A DNA stretch of 64,000 bases. It comes from Enemella evansiae. GTDB taxonomy: Bacteria > Pseudomonadota > Alphaproteobacteria > Rhodobacterales > Rhodobacteraceae. Under the pieces are notes generated by a model that was not told the DNA's origin, searched no databases, and saw only the letters and a list, made by a program, of their open reading frames with translations. Location: contig JAFKDC010000002.1 of assembly GCA_017255395.1 (NCBI GenBank), positions 1-64,000 on the forward strand. Direction: 5' to 3'. The position numbers were made by a program, and so were the translations under genes. Positions 34,335-43,715 of this stretch are shown here, in pieces (the first letter of the stretch is position 1; the number at the start of each line of letters is the position of its first letter).

Positions 34335-36965
34335 TCAGAACGCGGGTTGCGTGGCGCGGCGGCGCTGGATCATCACGACGCCCGCCAGAAGCAGCAACGC
34401 CGGGATGAAGAACAGCTCTTTCGGCAGGCGCTCTGCCTCGACCTCGACCAGCGTGATCTCGACCGGGTCGTCGCCGTAGTAGTCGTATTCCAGCCCCAGC
34501 GTGTCGAAGAGCGGCGTGCCGGGGAAGGGTTCCTCCAGCAAGAGGCGCCCGTCCTCTTCGAGCACCGTCAGGCCCTGCGCCTCCAGCGCGGCCATGCCGT
34601 CGCCCGGCACCGCCGGAACCGTGACCGTCGTGGGCCGTGGCTCGCCGTCGTCGAAGTCCGGGCCGGTGACGTTCAGGCGGATCGGCTCTCCCTCCGGCGC
34701 GGTGCCCATCAGCTCGATGGCGGCGGGGCCGCTGGCGGTGTCGTAGGGCTCGCTCACCTGGTCCAGCCAGAAGCCGGGCCGGAACAGCGTGAAGGCGATC
34801 AGCAGCAGGACGACCGTTTCGTACCATTTCGACTTGGCGATGAAGTAGCCCTGCGTCGCGGCGGCGAAGAGCAACATGGCTATCAACGCGATGATGAAGA
34901 CGAAGACCGCCTTGAACAGCCCCACGTCGATCAGCAGCAGGTCGGTGTTGAAGATGAACAGGAAGGGCAGCAGCGCCGTGCGGATGTCATAGGCGAAGCC
35001 CTGGATGCCGGTCTTGATCGGGTCGCCCCGGCTGATCGCCGCCGCCGCATAGGCCGCAAGGCCCACCGGTGGCGTGTCGTCCGCCAGGATCCCGAAGTAG
35101 AAGACGAACATATGCACCGCGATCAGCGGCACGATCAGCCCTGCCTGCGCGCCGACCGAGATGATCACCGGCGCCATCAGCGAGGAGACGACGATGTAGT
35201 TCGCCGTGGTCGGCAGGCCCATCCCGAGGATCAGCGACAGGACCGCGACGAGGAACAGCAGGACCATCAGGTTGCCGCCCGAGATGACCTCGATCACGGT
35301 GCCGATGACCTGGTGTGCGCCGGTCAGCGAGATGGTGCCCACGATGATGCCCGCGGCACCCGTCGCGACGCCGATGCCGATCATGTTCCGCGCGCCGAGG
35401 ATCAGCCCCTGCACGAAGTCCTTCCAGCCTGCCAGCGTCTCTGCCGCGGCGCCTTCGCCCCGGAAGAAGGCCTTGATGGGCCGGTGGGTCAGCGCGATAA
35501 TGATCATGAAGATCGTCGCCCAGAAGGCGGAGAGCGCGGGCGACAGCCGGTCGAGGTTCTCGGTCCGCACCATCAGGTTCCAGACCAGGATGAAGATCGG
35601 GATCGAGAAATACAGCCCGCCGACCAGCGTCGGGGTCAGGCGCGGGGCCACCGGGGCGCCGTCCTCTCCGGACTGGTTTTCGATCTCGGGATAGCGCGAC
35701 GAGACCCAGAGCAGGTAAAGATAGAGCGCCGCGACCAGCGCCACGGCGGCGTAGATCGAATCCCCCATGATCGGGTCGAGGATCGCCCGCAGGCCGACCA
35801 TCAGGAAGGCGAGGATGCCCAGCACGATGAAGCCGGTCAGGAACAGGATCGCGATCATGATCACGCCGATCTTGCGGCCCGGTTTCTCAAGGCCCTTCAG
35901 GCCCATCTTCAGGCTTTCGAGGTGCACGATGTAGAGCAGTGCGATGTAGCTGATCACCGCCGGCAGGAAAGCGTGCTTGACCACGTCGATGTAGGGAATG
36001 TTGACGTATTCCACCATCAGGAAGGCCGCGGCCCCCATGACCGGCGGCGTCAGCTGGCCGTTGGTCGAAGAGGCCACCTCGACCGCGCCGGCCTTTTCCG
36101 CCGGAAAGCCGATGCGTTTCATCAGCGGAATGGTGAAAGTGCCGGTCGTCACGGTGTTGGCGATGGACGAGCCGGAGATCATGCCGGTCATCATCGACGA
36201 CAGCACGGATGCCTTGGCCGGGCCGCCCCGCAGCGAGCCCAGTAGAGCGATGGCCACCTGGATGAACCAGTTGCCGCCGCCCGCGCGGTCCAGCAGCGCG
36301 CCGAACAGCACGAAGAGGAAGATCATCGCCGTCGAGACACCCAGCGCCACGCCGAAGACGCCCTCGGTCTGCATCCAGTAGTGCCCCAGCGCCTTCGACA
36401 GCGAGGCGCCGCCGTAGTTGGTGATATTGCGCGCCCATTCCGAATAGCCGCCGAAGAAGGCGAAGGCGATGAAGGCACAGGCGATGATCACCAGCGGCAG
36501 GCCCAGAGAGCGGTAGACCGCGATCATCAGGACAACCATGCCGATGGCCGACATGGTGATGTCGGAGGTGCTCCAGAGGCCGGGGCGGCTGGCGATCTCG
36601 AAGCGGAAGACCACGAGGTACAGACAGGCCGCGACGCCGAGGAACATCAGCACCCAGTCATAAAGCGGGATGCGGTCCTTGGGGGCCGAGGCGGTCAGCG
36701 GAAAGGCCATTGTGGCCAGCGCGATGGCAAAGGCAAGGTGGATGTACCGCGCCTGCGCCACGAGGTTGGCGAAGAAGCTGGTCCCAAAGGTGGTCGACAG
36801 CGTCGAGGGGATCGACGAGGCGATATAGAGCTGGAACAGCGACCACGCGATGCAGGTGCCGATGATCAGTTGTGCTTGCCACCTGGCTGCCGGGTTGCGC
36901 GCGCCGGTATCGGCTTCGGCGACCATGTCGTCGGCTGTTCTGTCGGTCGAAGGCGTATCCACCAT
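34335..36965 (-). CDS. TRAP transporter permease, fused 4TM/12TM (DctQM) type
   Basis: 876 residues. The first ~200 residues hold four hydrophobic helices (DctQ-like), the remainder the DctM-like 12-helix unit, with GDAIF-like core motifs GALLDRAGGGNWFIQ, KASVLSSMMTGMISGSSIANTVTTGTF and GMGLPTTANYIVVSSLMAPV, and a C-terminal DUF3394 extension. Such fusions work with TAXI-type binding proteins to import organic acids using the sodium gradient. Its partner is encoded 427 bp upstream on the same strand; aromatic or dicarboxylic acids are plausible substrates given the neighbours. Confidence 0.92.
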   Translation of the reverse strand: MVDTPSTDRTADDMVAEADTGARNPAARWQAQLIIGTCIAWSLFQLYIASSIPSTLSTTFGTSFFANLVAQARYIHLAFAIALATMAFPLTASAPKDRIPLYDWVLMFLGVAACLYLVVFRFEIASRPGLWSTSDITMSAIGMVVLMIAVYRSLGLPLVIIACAFIAFAFFGGYSEWARNITNYGGASLSKALGHYWMQTEGVFGVALGVSTAMIFLFVLFGALLDRAGGGNWFIQVAIALLGSLRGGPAKASVLSSMMTGMISGSSIANTVTTGTFTIPLMKRIGFPAEKAGAVEVASSTNGQLTPPVMGAAAFLMVEYVNIPYIDVVKHAFLPAVISYIALLYIVHLESLKMGLKGLEKPGRKIGVIMIAILFLTGFIVLGILAFLMVGLRAILDPIMGDSIYAAVALVAALYLYLLWVSSRYPEIENQSGEDGAPVAPRLTPTLVGGLYFSIPIFILVWNLMVRTENLDRLSPALSAFWATIFMIIIALTHRPIKAFFRGEGAAAETLAGWKDFVQGLILGARNMIGIGVATGAAGIIVGTISLTGAHQVIGTVIEVISGGNLMVLLFLVAVLSLILGMGLPTTANYIVVSSLMAPVIISVGAQAGLIVPLIAVHMFVFYFGILADDTPPVGLAAYAAAAISRGDPIKTGIQGFAYDIRTALLPFLFIFNTDLLLIDVGLFKAVFVFIIALIAMLLFAAATQGYFIAKSKWYETVVLLLIAFTLFRPGFWLDQVSEPYDTASGPAAIELMGTAPEGEPIRLNVTGPDFDDGEPRPTTVTVPAVPGDGMAALEAQGLTVLEEDGRLLLEEPFPGTPLFDTLGLEYDYYGDDPVEITLVEVEAERLPKELFFIPALLLLAGVVMIQRRRATQPAF

Positions 36966-37392
36966 CTCCGTCGTCCCCCTTTATGTCGTTCTCTGCTGCA
37001 AGGCTGCGTCGTAAGGGGAAGGGGGGCAAGGGAAAAGTGAATTCGACACAAGGACAGACGGGGTTGGGACTTGAAATCGGGGTGTCGAATGACCAACGCG
37101 GGGGCCGGGATGACCCGCTGAAGCGGCAGCGGGGTGGCGTCGCGGCGGTTTCGGCATCAGGCCGGGCCCTGCCTGCGCCGATGCACTTCGCCCCATCCTT
37201 GCGCCTTGCCGGTGCGGCGGACTGCTTCTGCGCCACCGACGCCCTCTGGCCCGACCCGTGAGGCGGGATTGTCCCGCCGCACCGTCGGCCTGCTGCGGCG
37301 TATCGCCCGGAGAGAGCAGGGCGCATGACGGCAAGGAAAAACGGCGGCAGGTTGCCCCGCCGCCGTCTGTCACGCTCTCGGGTGAGAGGCGC
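36966..37392. other. 427-bp gap between TAXI binding protein and TRAP permease genes
   Basis: No gene is credible. It holds the hairpin terminator at 37337-37366 just after the binding-protein stop, and otherwise GC-rich DNA presumably carrying a second promoter or a read-through leader for the permease. Confidence 0.6.
37337..37366 (-). terminator. Rho-independent terminator / attenuator after the TAXI binding-protein gene
   Basis: Stem ACGGCGGC / GCCGCCGT with a 10-base loop, followed on the minus strand by TTTTTCC. It would leave the binding protein more abundant than the permease. Confidence 0.8.
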
Positions 37393-38355
37393 TTATTCCA
37401 TCAGGCCCAGTTCCTTGTAGGCCTTTTCCGCACCGGGGTGCAGCGGGGCCGACAGGCCGTCCTTGACCATTTCCTCGGGCTTGAGATCGGCGAAGGCCGG
37501 GTGCAGCTGCTGGAAGTCCGAGATGTTTTCCATCACGGCCTTGGCCACGACGTAGACGGTGTCCTCGGGGACCGAGGCAGAGGTCACGAAGGTCGCGCCG
37601 ACGCCGAAGGTCGTGGTGTCCTCGTCGTTGCCCTCGTACATGCCGCCGGGGATGGTGGCGACGCGGTAGTACGGGTTGTCCGCGACCAGCGTGTCGATGG
37701 GTTCGCCCACGACGTCGATCAGCTTCACGTCGCAGGTGGTGGTGGCTTCCTGAATGGCGGCGGCCGGGTGACCCACGGTGTAGATCATCGCGTCGATGTT
37801 GCCGTCGCACAGCTGCTGCGCCATCTCCGAACCCTTGTACTCGGTCGCGAGCGCAAGGTCGTCCATGCCGATGCCGAAGGCTTCCATGACGACTTCCATG
37901 GTGGCGCGCTGGCCGGAACCGGGGTTGCCCACGTTCACGCGCTTGCCGGCAAGATCCTCGAACTTCTCGACGCCTGCATCGGCACGGGCCAGCAGGGTGA
38001 AGGGCTCGGGGTGGACCGAGAAGACGGCGCGCAGGTCGGGGAAGGCCGCATCGCCTTCGAACTGCGAGGAGCCGTTGTAGGCGTGGTACTGCCAGTCGGA
38101 CTGCGCGACGCCGAATTCCAGCTCGCCCGCCTTGATGGTGTTGATGTTGTAGACCGAACCGCCGGTCGACTCGACGGCGCAGCGGATGCCGTGCTCTTTG
38201 CGGTCCTTGTTCACCAGGCGGCAGATCGCGCCGCCGGTCGGGTAGTAGACGCCCGTGACGCCGCCGGTGCCGATCGAGATGAACTCTTGCGCCTGTGCGG
38301 CGCCGCCGAAGGCGAGGCCCGCAACCGCGGCAAAGCCGAGTACCGTATGTTTCAT
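37393..38355 (-). CDS. TAXI-family TRAP transporter substrate-binding protein
   Basis: 320 residues. Signal peptide [20 protein letters not shown] cleaved near AQAQ; mature start [25 protein letters not shown] is the signature of the TAXI family (the TAXI phrase itself is TGG-type here). Delivers a periplasmic ligand to the fused TRAP permease. [17 protein letters not shown] and [13 protein letters not shown] are typical family segments. Four cysteines including Cys44 and Cys59 could form disulfides in the periplasm. Confidence 0.92.
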   Translation of the reverse strand: MKHTVLGFAAVAGLAFGGAAQAQEFISIGTGGVTGVYYPTGGAICRLVNKDRKEHGIRCAVESTGGSVYNINTIKAGELEFGVAQSDWQYHAYNGSSQFEGDAAFPDLRAVFSVHPEPFTLLARADAGVEKFEDLAGKRVNVGNPGSGQRATMEVVMEAFGIGMDDLALATEYKGSEMAQQLCDGNIDAMIYTVGHPAAAIQEATTTCDVKLIDVVGEPIDTLVADNPYYRVATIPGGMYEGNDEDTTTFGVGATFVTSASVPEDTVYVVAKAVMENISDFQQLHPAFADLKPEEMVKDGLSAPLHPGAEKAYKELGLME

Positions 38356-38723
38356 GGTGGTGCTCCCTGGTTATACGCTTGCTCCGCGACCCCTCGGGGT
38401 CGCCCGGGACCGTCGGCCCCACGAATGCCCACAGTAGAAGCCAAGGTTCGCCTCGCTTGCAACCCGAAAAGGGCAAACAGCCGCGAGGTATCTCTTTGCC
38501 CGGAGGGCGCGCGCGCCTCTGTCCCCCGTGGCTCATGGGCCGCTTATCGATCTGACAAGTCAGGCAAAGCCTGCCCGAAGGGGGCGGGCGGCCCTGTCCG
38601 GGGCAGGGCGATTCGCCTGTCCCCGGGGCGATCCCTGCCCGATGCGAGACGCTGGCCGTCGCGGCACCGGCTTCTTCCCGGCGGACCCGGTCAGGGCGCT
38701 GTCCGGGCGGTGGGCTGGTGGGC
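38356..38723. other. 368-bp intergenic region
   Basis: Lies upstream of the TAXI binding-protein gene and 3' of the flavin monooxygenase gene (both minus strand), so it should hold the transporter promoter. GC-rich, no gene, no clear repeat or terminator recognised. Confidence 0.5.
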
Positions 38724-40004
38724 TCAGGCCCTGACCCGCGCGCTTTCGGGGATCGTCCGGGGCGCCGCGTTCAATGCGTCGATTGCAAAGCCCGCGGCGC
38801 GCTTGTAATCGGCCATGAAGGCCGCGCGCTCCTTGGCCGGGATCACCGCGTCGATATCCTCGAAAGTGCCGCCGCAGCGCTCGTGCACCATGTTCAGCAA
38901 GCCGAAGGGACCGGCGCCCCGATTGCGCAGCACCAGTTGCGAGACCGGGCCGCAGACGCGTGCGTCGAAGGCGGCCAGCGCGTCGGGCGAAACCCCCTGT
39001 TCCAGCAGGCAGATCCCCAGCGTGCGGGCGTCGATCACGGCCTGGCTCGCGCCGTTGGACCCGGTGGGATACATCGCATGAGCCGCGTCGCCCATCAGCG
39101 CCACCGGCCCGTCGACCCATGTGGGCACCGGATCGCGGTCGATCATCGGGTTCTCATAGGCCACCTCGGCGCCGCGCAATAGCGCGGGCACGTCCAGCCA
39201 GTCATAGCGGAAGCCGTCGAAGTGATGCGCGAAGCTGTCGACCGAGACCGGGCGGAACCAGCCGGTTTCCTGCCACTCCTCGCTGTCGTTCAAGGTGCGC
39301 TCCGCGATCCAGTTGACCAGCGCCTCGCCGTTCTGGTCGGGGGCTGAGATCGGGTAGATCACCATGCGGTGCCTGTGCGTGCCGAGACCGACGAAGCTGG
39401 ACCCGGTGCGGATCGGTTTCGCCCGTGTCACGCCGCGCCACATGAGCGCGCCGCCCCAGTGGATCGGCGGCTGGTCCGGGTGCATCTGGGCGCGCAGGGC
39501 CGAATGGATGCCCTCGCCCGAGATCAGCAGCGCGGCGCGATCCTGAAACGGCCCGTCGGCGTGTTCGAAGAAGGCGGTGACGGTGCCGTCCGCCTCCTTG
39601 CGATAGCCGGTGACCCGCGATCCGGTCTTCACTGCATCGGGTCCGGCGCGCTCCAGCAGGGTGCGGTAGAGCAGCATGTGGAAGGCGCCCCGGTGCACCG
39701 CGTATTGCGGCCACATATACCCCGCCTCCAGCCCGCGCGGCTCGGCATAGATGTCGCGCCCGTTCAGCCCCACCAAGGCCCATTCGCGGGCCTTCAGGCC
39801 GACGCCGTCCAGCGCCTCGGGCCCCAGCCCCATGTCGAAAAGCTCTCGCACGGCATTGGGTTGCAGGTTGATGCCCACACCCAGCGGCTTCAACTCCCGC
39901 ACCGCCTCGTAGACGGTGAAGGGCACACCGATTTCGTGCAGGGTCAGCGCCACCGCCAGCCCGCCGATGCCGCCGCCCGCGATGATCACCCGCTTGTCGG
40001 TCAT
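38724..40004 (-). CDS. FAD-dependent monooxygenase (salicylate hydroxylase / PhzS-like)
   Basis: 426 residues, class A flavoprotein hydroxylase. FAD-binding IIAGGGIGGLAVALTLHEIG at 7-26, DG-like QAVIDARTLG region, and GDAAHAMYPTGSNGASQA that contacts FAD. The relatives with the MWPQYAVHRGAFHMLL and WRGVTRAKPIRTG segments are the flavin-dependent oxidoreductases near phenazine monooxygenase PhzS. It probably hydroxylates an aromatic acid, perhaps with decarboxylation. Followed upstream on the same strand by an amidohydrolase, MarR and crotonase gene. Confidence 0.85.
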   Translation of the reverse strand: MTDKRVIIAGGGIGGLAVALTLHEIGVPFTVYEAVRELKPLGVGINLQPNAVRELFDMGLGPEALDGVGLKAREWALVGLNGRDIYAEPRGLEAGYMWPQYAVHRGAFHMLLYRTLLERAGPDAVKTGSRVTGYRKEADGTVTAFFEHADGPFQDRAALLISGEGIHSALRAQMHPDQPPIHWGGALMWRGVTRAKPIRTGSSFVGLGTHRHRMVIYPISAPDQNGEALVNWIAERTLNDSEEWQETGWFRPVSVDSFAHHFDGFRYDWLDVPALLRGAEVAYENPMIDRDPVPTWVDGPVALMGDAAHAMYPTGSNGASQAVIDARTLGICLLEQGVSPDALAAFDARVCGPVSQLVLRNRGAGPFGLLNMVHERCGGTFEDIDAVIPAKERAAFMADYKRAAGFAIDALNAAPRTIPESARVRA

Positions 40005-40093
40005 GGTTCGTCCTTCCGTCCGTGTTCTCGGGCGCTGACTTTTCGGCCCGCACCTTCGCCGCCATGAACGTCAATGCCATGGTGCGTTGCCTC

Positions 40094-40975
40094 TTACATT
40101 CCCAAGAGACGCCGCGCGTTTTCCTTCAGGATCAGCGGGCGCACCTCGTCGCGGATCTCCAGCCCTTCGAAGTCCGACAGCCAGCGGTCCGGCGTGATCG
40201 CGGGCCAGTCCGAGCCGAAGAGCATCTTCTTCTTCAGGATCGTGTTGGCGTATTGCACGAAGATCGGCGGGAAGTATTTCGGCGACCACCCGGACATGTC
40301 GATGTAGACGTTGGGTTTGTGCTGCGCGACCATCAGCCCCTCTTCCGTCCACGGAAACGACGGGTGGGCGAGGATGATCGGCGTGTCGGGGAAATCCACC
40401 GCCACGTCGTCGACATGCAGCGGGTTCGAGTACTTCAGCCGCATCCCCATGCCGCCGCGCATCCCCGATCCGACGCCGGTCTGCCCTGTGTGGAAGAGCA
40501 TGATCGCGCCTTCCTCGGCAATCGCCTCGTACATCGGGTAGGCCCAGCGTTCGTTGGGATAGAAGCCCTGCATCGTCGGGTGGAACTTGAAGCCCTTGAC
40601 GCCGAATTCGCGCACCAGCCGCCGCGCCTCGCGGGCGCCCACCTTGCCCTTGGCCGGGTCGATCGAGGCGAAGGGCACGAGGATATCGTCGTTCTCGGCG
40701 GCGATCTGGGCCACCTCTTCGTTCGAATAGCGGCGGAAGCCGGTCTCGCGCTCGGCATCGACGGGGAAGATCACCGCGCCGATCTTGCGCTCGCGGAAAT
40801 ACTCGGCGGTCTGCTGGACCGAGGGCAGCATCCCCGAGGCCCCCGCCGGGTTGCGGAAGTACCTGGCCATGGCCGCCTGAAAGTCGTCGTAGCCATCGTC
40901 GCGCGGCCCGCAGCAGGGTTCTTCGGCGTGGGTGTGGATGTCGAAGGCGACAAGCTCGTCGAAATTCAGGGGCAT
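40094..40975 (-). CDS. Amidohydrolase family (ACMSD / decarboxylase-like) protein
   Basis: 293-residue metal-dependent TIM-barrel of the amidohydrolase 2 family (COG2159). Metal ligands: His-x-His in DIHTHAEE (residues 16-20), the His in KFHPTMQGFYP, ILAHPSFPW, and the Asp in FGSDWPAI. Members include aminocarboxymuconate semialdehyde, gamma-resorcylate and 5-carboxyvanillate decarboxylases, so a non-oxidative decarboxylase or lactone hydrolase for an aromatic acid is plausible. The start MPLNFDELVAFD at 40975 is family-typical. Confidence 0.85.
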   Translation of the reverse strand: MPLNFDELVAFDIHTHAEEPCCGPRDDGYDDFQAAMARYFRNPAGASGMLPSVQQTAEYFRERKIGAVIFPVDAERETGFRRYSNEEVAQIAAENDDILVPFASIDPAKGKVGAREARRLVREFGVKGFKFHPTMQGFYPNERWAYPMYEAIAEEGAIMLFHTGQTGVGSGMRGGMGMRLKYSNPLHVDDVAVDFPDTPIILAHPSFPWTEEGLMVAQHKPNVYIDMSGWSPKYFPPIFVQYANTILKKKMLFGSDWPAITPDRWLSDFEGLEIRDEVRPLILKENARRLLGM

Positions 40976-40988
40976 CGGGTGTCCTTTC

Positions 40989-41477
40989 TCAGGGCTCGGC
41001 GTCGAGCCGCAGGTAGCGTTGCAGCAGGCCGCGCAGGGTGGCGGCATCCTCGGGCGTCATGCCGGAGCCGCTGCGCGCCTCATGCGCCAGAAGCGGGCCG
41101 CGCACCGCGCGCACGCGCCCGGCGCCTGCCTCGGTCAGCCACAGTTCGACCGACCGGCGGTCGCTGTCGGGCACGGTGCGGCGCACCAGCCCGGCCTCTT
41201 CGAAGCCCTGCACCATCTTGGTCATATGCGCGCGCTTGATCATCAGCGCGCGCGCCAGCAGGCCCTGCCGGATGCCGGGGTTCTCGGCGATCAGCAGGAG
41301 CACGGTCATCTCTCCGGGGCGCAGACCGAGGGCCTCGAACCCGTCGTAGAAATCCTGAAAGGCCTGCAATTGCGCGATGCGCAGCAGGAACCCGAGGCTG
41401 TTGGACAGCGGACCAAGGCGCACCCCGTCCTCCGTCCGCATGTCGGACGTGTCGGAAGAGGCGGGGCCTTCAGGCAT
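40989..41477 (-). CDS. MarR-family transcriptional regulator
   Basis: 162 residues. DNA-binding region GIRQGLLARALMIKRAHMTKMVQGFEEAGLV and wing TVPDSDRRSVELWLTEAG. It overlaps the crotonase gene end by 8 bp and lies 13 bp before the amidohydrolase, so it is embedded in the operon it probably controls. Confidence 0.87.
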   Translation of the reverse strand: MPEGPASSDTSDMRTEDGVRLGPLSNSLGFLLRIAQLQAFQDFYDGFEALGLRPGEMTVLLLIAENPGIRQGLLARALMIKRAHMTKMVQGFEEAGLVRRTVPDSDRRSVELWLTEAGAGRVRAVRGPLLAHEARSGSGMTPEDAATLRGLLQRYLRLDAEP

Positions 41478-42255
41478 CGGGGGCCTTCACCTTCTCGGCC
41501 CGCTTTTCAAGGAAATCGCGCAGGCGCTCCTGTGCCTCGGGGGTCATGGTCGCCAGCGAGGCCACCATGCTTTCGGCAAAGAGCCCGTCCTCGGAGGACA
41601 TGTCGGCGATCCGGGGCAGGGCGTTGATCACCGCGTAATTGGTGAACTCGGCATTCTGCGCCATGCGGGTGGCGATCTCGATGCCCCGCTCCAGCGCCTT
41701 GCCCGGCTCCACCACGTAAGAGACGCCACCCCAGCGCTCCATCTCGGCGGCAGAGACCGACCGCCCGGTCAGCATCATGTCTCCCATGCGCGCCGGGCCG
41801 ATCAGGCGGGCGATGCGGACCGAGCCGCCGCCGCCCACGAAGATGCCGCGCTGGCCCTCGGGCAGGGCGAAGAAGGCGCCCTCCTCGGCCACGCGGATAT
41901 GGGTCGAGGCGGCCAGTTCAAAGCCGCCGCCCACCGCCGCGCCACTGATGGCGCTGACGAAGGGGATGCGCCCGCGTTCGATGCTGTCGAAGGCTGAATG
42001 CCAGCGCCGCGACCCCAGCACCGCCTCGAACAGTGGCTTCTGCGAATGCTCCGACAGGTCGAGCCCGGCGCAGAAGTGCTTACCATGGCCGTGGATCACG
42101 CCTGCCTTGGCCTCGCGCGTGGCGCGGGCGACAGCATCCACGATGGCCTCGACAAAGCGGTCAGAGATGGCGTTGCGCTTGTCGGGGCGGTTCAGGCCCA
42201 GAATGGCAACCTCGCCACGCAACTCGTAGCGGACCAGATCCGAGGCGTCGGACAT
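41470..42255 (-). CDS. Enoyl-CoA hydratase/isomerase (crotonase) family protein
   Basis: 261 residues. Crotonase oxyanion-hole loops are GHGKHFCAGLDLSEH (about 65-79) and ISGAAVGGGFELA (about 105-117). Its C-terminus (EAQERLRDFLEKRAEKV) matches the trimerisation helix. Acts on an acyl-CoA; the exact reaction (hydration, isomerisation, ring cleavage) cannot be read from sequence. First gene of the operon with MarR, amidohydrolase and flavin monooxygenase, which suggests a CoA-linked aromatic or lipid-like degradation route. Confidence 0.86.
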   Translation of the reverse strand: MSDASDLVRYELRGEVAILGLNRPDKRNAISDRFVEAIVDAVARATREAKAGVIHGHGKHFCAGLDLSEHSQKPLFEAVLGSRRWHSAFDSIERGRIPFVSAISGAAVGGGFELAASTHIRVAEEGAFFALPEGQRGIFVGGGGSVRIARLIGPARMGDMMLTGRSVSAAEMERWGGVSYVVEPGKALERGIEIATRMAQNAEFTNYAVINALPRIADMSSEDGLFAESMVASLATMTPEAQERLRDFLEKRAEKVKAPDA

Positions 42256-42376
42256 GGCGTTCTCCTCCCTGAAACACACCGGACGGGCGTCATTTAGTTT
42301 CCCAGTAGACAATATGCGCAATTCGGGACCAAGGTAAAGCGCCCTGACCGGGGCCGTGCGGGGGGAGGGCGCCGGC

Positions 42377-42600
42377 ATGGATATGGGCTTCATCGCAGAG
42401 CTTTTGGCCGTGACGCCGGGTTGGCAGGCGCAGGCGGATGCCACCGGGTTGGACCGGGGCGCCGTTGCGCAGGTGCTGTCCGGGGCCGGGCGCTTTGCCG
42501 CCGCCGAGCTGGCGCCCATGGCGGTGCGGGCCGACCGCGCGGGGTGTCGGCTGGCAGAGGGCCGGGTGCGGGTGCCCGAAGGCTACCGCGCCGCCCGGCC
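42377..42600 (+). pseudogene. Acyl-CoA dehydrogenase, N-terminal remnant
   Basis: A 70-residue fragment beginning MDMGFIAELLAVTPGWQ matches the N-terminus of acyl-CoA dehydrogenases: a helix with VAQVLSGAGRFAAAELAPM, then DRAGCRLAEGRVRVPEGY. Homology stops abruptly near 42595 and no continuation (the FAD-binding or catalytic domains) is found. It is on the strand opposite its neighbours, inside a 466-bp gap between the crotonase and SDR genes. This is deletion debris; it supports a former beta-oxidation-like gene here. Confidence 0.7.
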
Positions 42601-42656
42601 CGGCCACCATGGCCCGAGAGCGGAGAGCCCCCGGATATCGTCGGCACCGCCTTCCA

Positions 42657-42681
42657 TCTTCTTTGGTCTTCCAAATACCTC
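42657..42681 (-). repeat. Dispersed 3'-UTR-type element, copy g
   Basis: Minus strand GAGGTATTTGGAAGACCAAA followed by GAAGA, 41 bp after the SDR stop. Confidence 0.55.
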
Positions 42682-42721
42682 TGCGCGCGCCGGTCGCAGG
42701 GCGCCCCGGGGCGGCAAGGCC

Positions 42722-43480
42722 TCAGATGGCGCCGCCCTCGACCATGAAATTCCCCGCCGTGCACATCGCCGCATCGTCCGAGGCGAGAAACAGCACCATG
42801 CGTGCCAGGTAGACCGGTTCCAGCGGCACCGGCAGGCACTGCCGGGCCAGGTTTGTCTCCATCGCCTCGGGCGTCACCCACAGCTCTTTCTGGCGCTCGG
42901 TCATGACCCAGCCGGGCACCACCGTGTTCACCCGGATGCCATGCGGGCCCAGATCGCGCGCCATGCCCCGGGTCAGCCCGTGCACCGCGGCCTTGGCGGT
43001 GGTGTAGGCGGGCATATTGCCCATGGCCTGCCACCAGGAACTCGACCCCATGTTGATGATCGAGCCCTTGCCCTTCTCGATCATCCCCGGCGCCACCGCC
43101 TGTATCGCGAAGAAGGCGTGGCGCAGGTTCGTCGCCTGCCGTTCGTCCCAATACTCGGGCGTGACCTCGCGCCAGTCGTGGCGGTCGTCGCGCGCCGCGT
43201 TGTTGACGAGGACATCCGCGGCGCCCAGCCGCTCGGTGAGCCGGGAAAAGGCGCTTCGAAGCGCCTTCACGTCCCGCAGGTCGCAGGGTTCGAAATCCAC
43301 CGCGCCCGCTGTCTCCGCCACCAGTGCCCGGGCCGCGTCTTCGTCGAAATCGACAAAGCCGGTGCGGGCGCCCTGCGCGGCGAAGGCCCTGACGATCTCG
43401 GCGCCGATGCCCGAGGCGCCGCCGGTGATAAGCACCGTCCGTCCTTCCAGACTGGGATACTGTGCGAATTGCATGGTCAT
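42722..43480 (-). CDS. SDR family oxidoreductase (xylose/arabinose dehydrogenase-like)
   Basis: 252 residues, classical short-chain dehydrogenase. Cofactor motif TGGASGIG at 19-26, NNAARDDRHDW, catalytic Ser in GSSSWW and Tyr-x-x-x-Lys in YTTAKAAVHG. The sequence follows Caulobacter-type D-xylose 1-dehydrogenase closely in YPSL..GRTVLITGG, DDRHDW and LFLASDDAAMCT, so NAD-dependent oxidation of an aldose to its lactone is a fair guess. No sugar pathway genes sit next to it. Confidence 0.82.
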   Translation of the reverse strand: MTMQFAQYPSLEGRTVLITGGASGIGAEIVRAFAAQGARTGFVDFDEDAARALVAETAGAVDFEPCDLRDVKALRSAFSRLTERLGAADVLVNNAARDDRHDWREVTPEYWDERQATNLRHAFFAIQAVAPGMIEKGKGSIINMGSSSWWQAMGNMPAYTTAKAAVHGLTRGMARDLGPHGIRVNTVVPGWVMTERQKELWVTPEAMETNLARQCLPVPLEPVYLARMVLFLASDDAAMCTAGNFMVEGGAI

Positions 43481-43715
43481 CGATGATCCTCCGTCCTGGC
43501 CCCTTTGGCCCCCGCGGCACTGAACGCCGGGCGCGCGGGCTTGTCAAACCCGGGCAGCCTGTGTGGCAAACCGGGTCTTTCCCGCACCACTCCACGCTCG
43601 GGCCCACGTCCGGGCGGTCGGGACGCACCTTTCTGGCCGTGGCCCGCCGGTGCAGGCTTTCCGCCGAAGTCGTGACGCGCCGGGCGTCAGCGCAACGCGC
43701 CGGAGGCAAGGCGCG

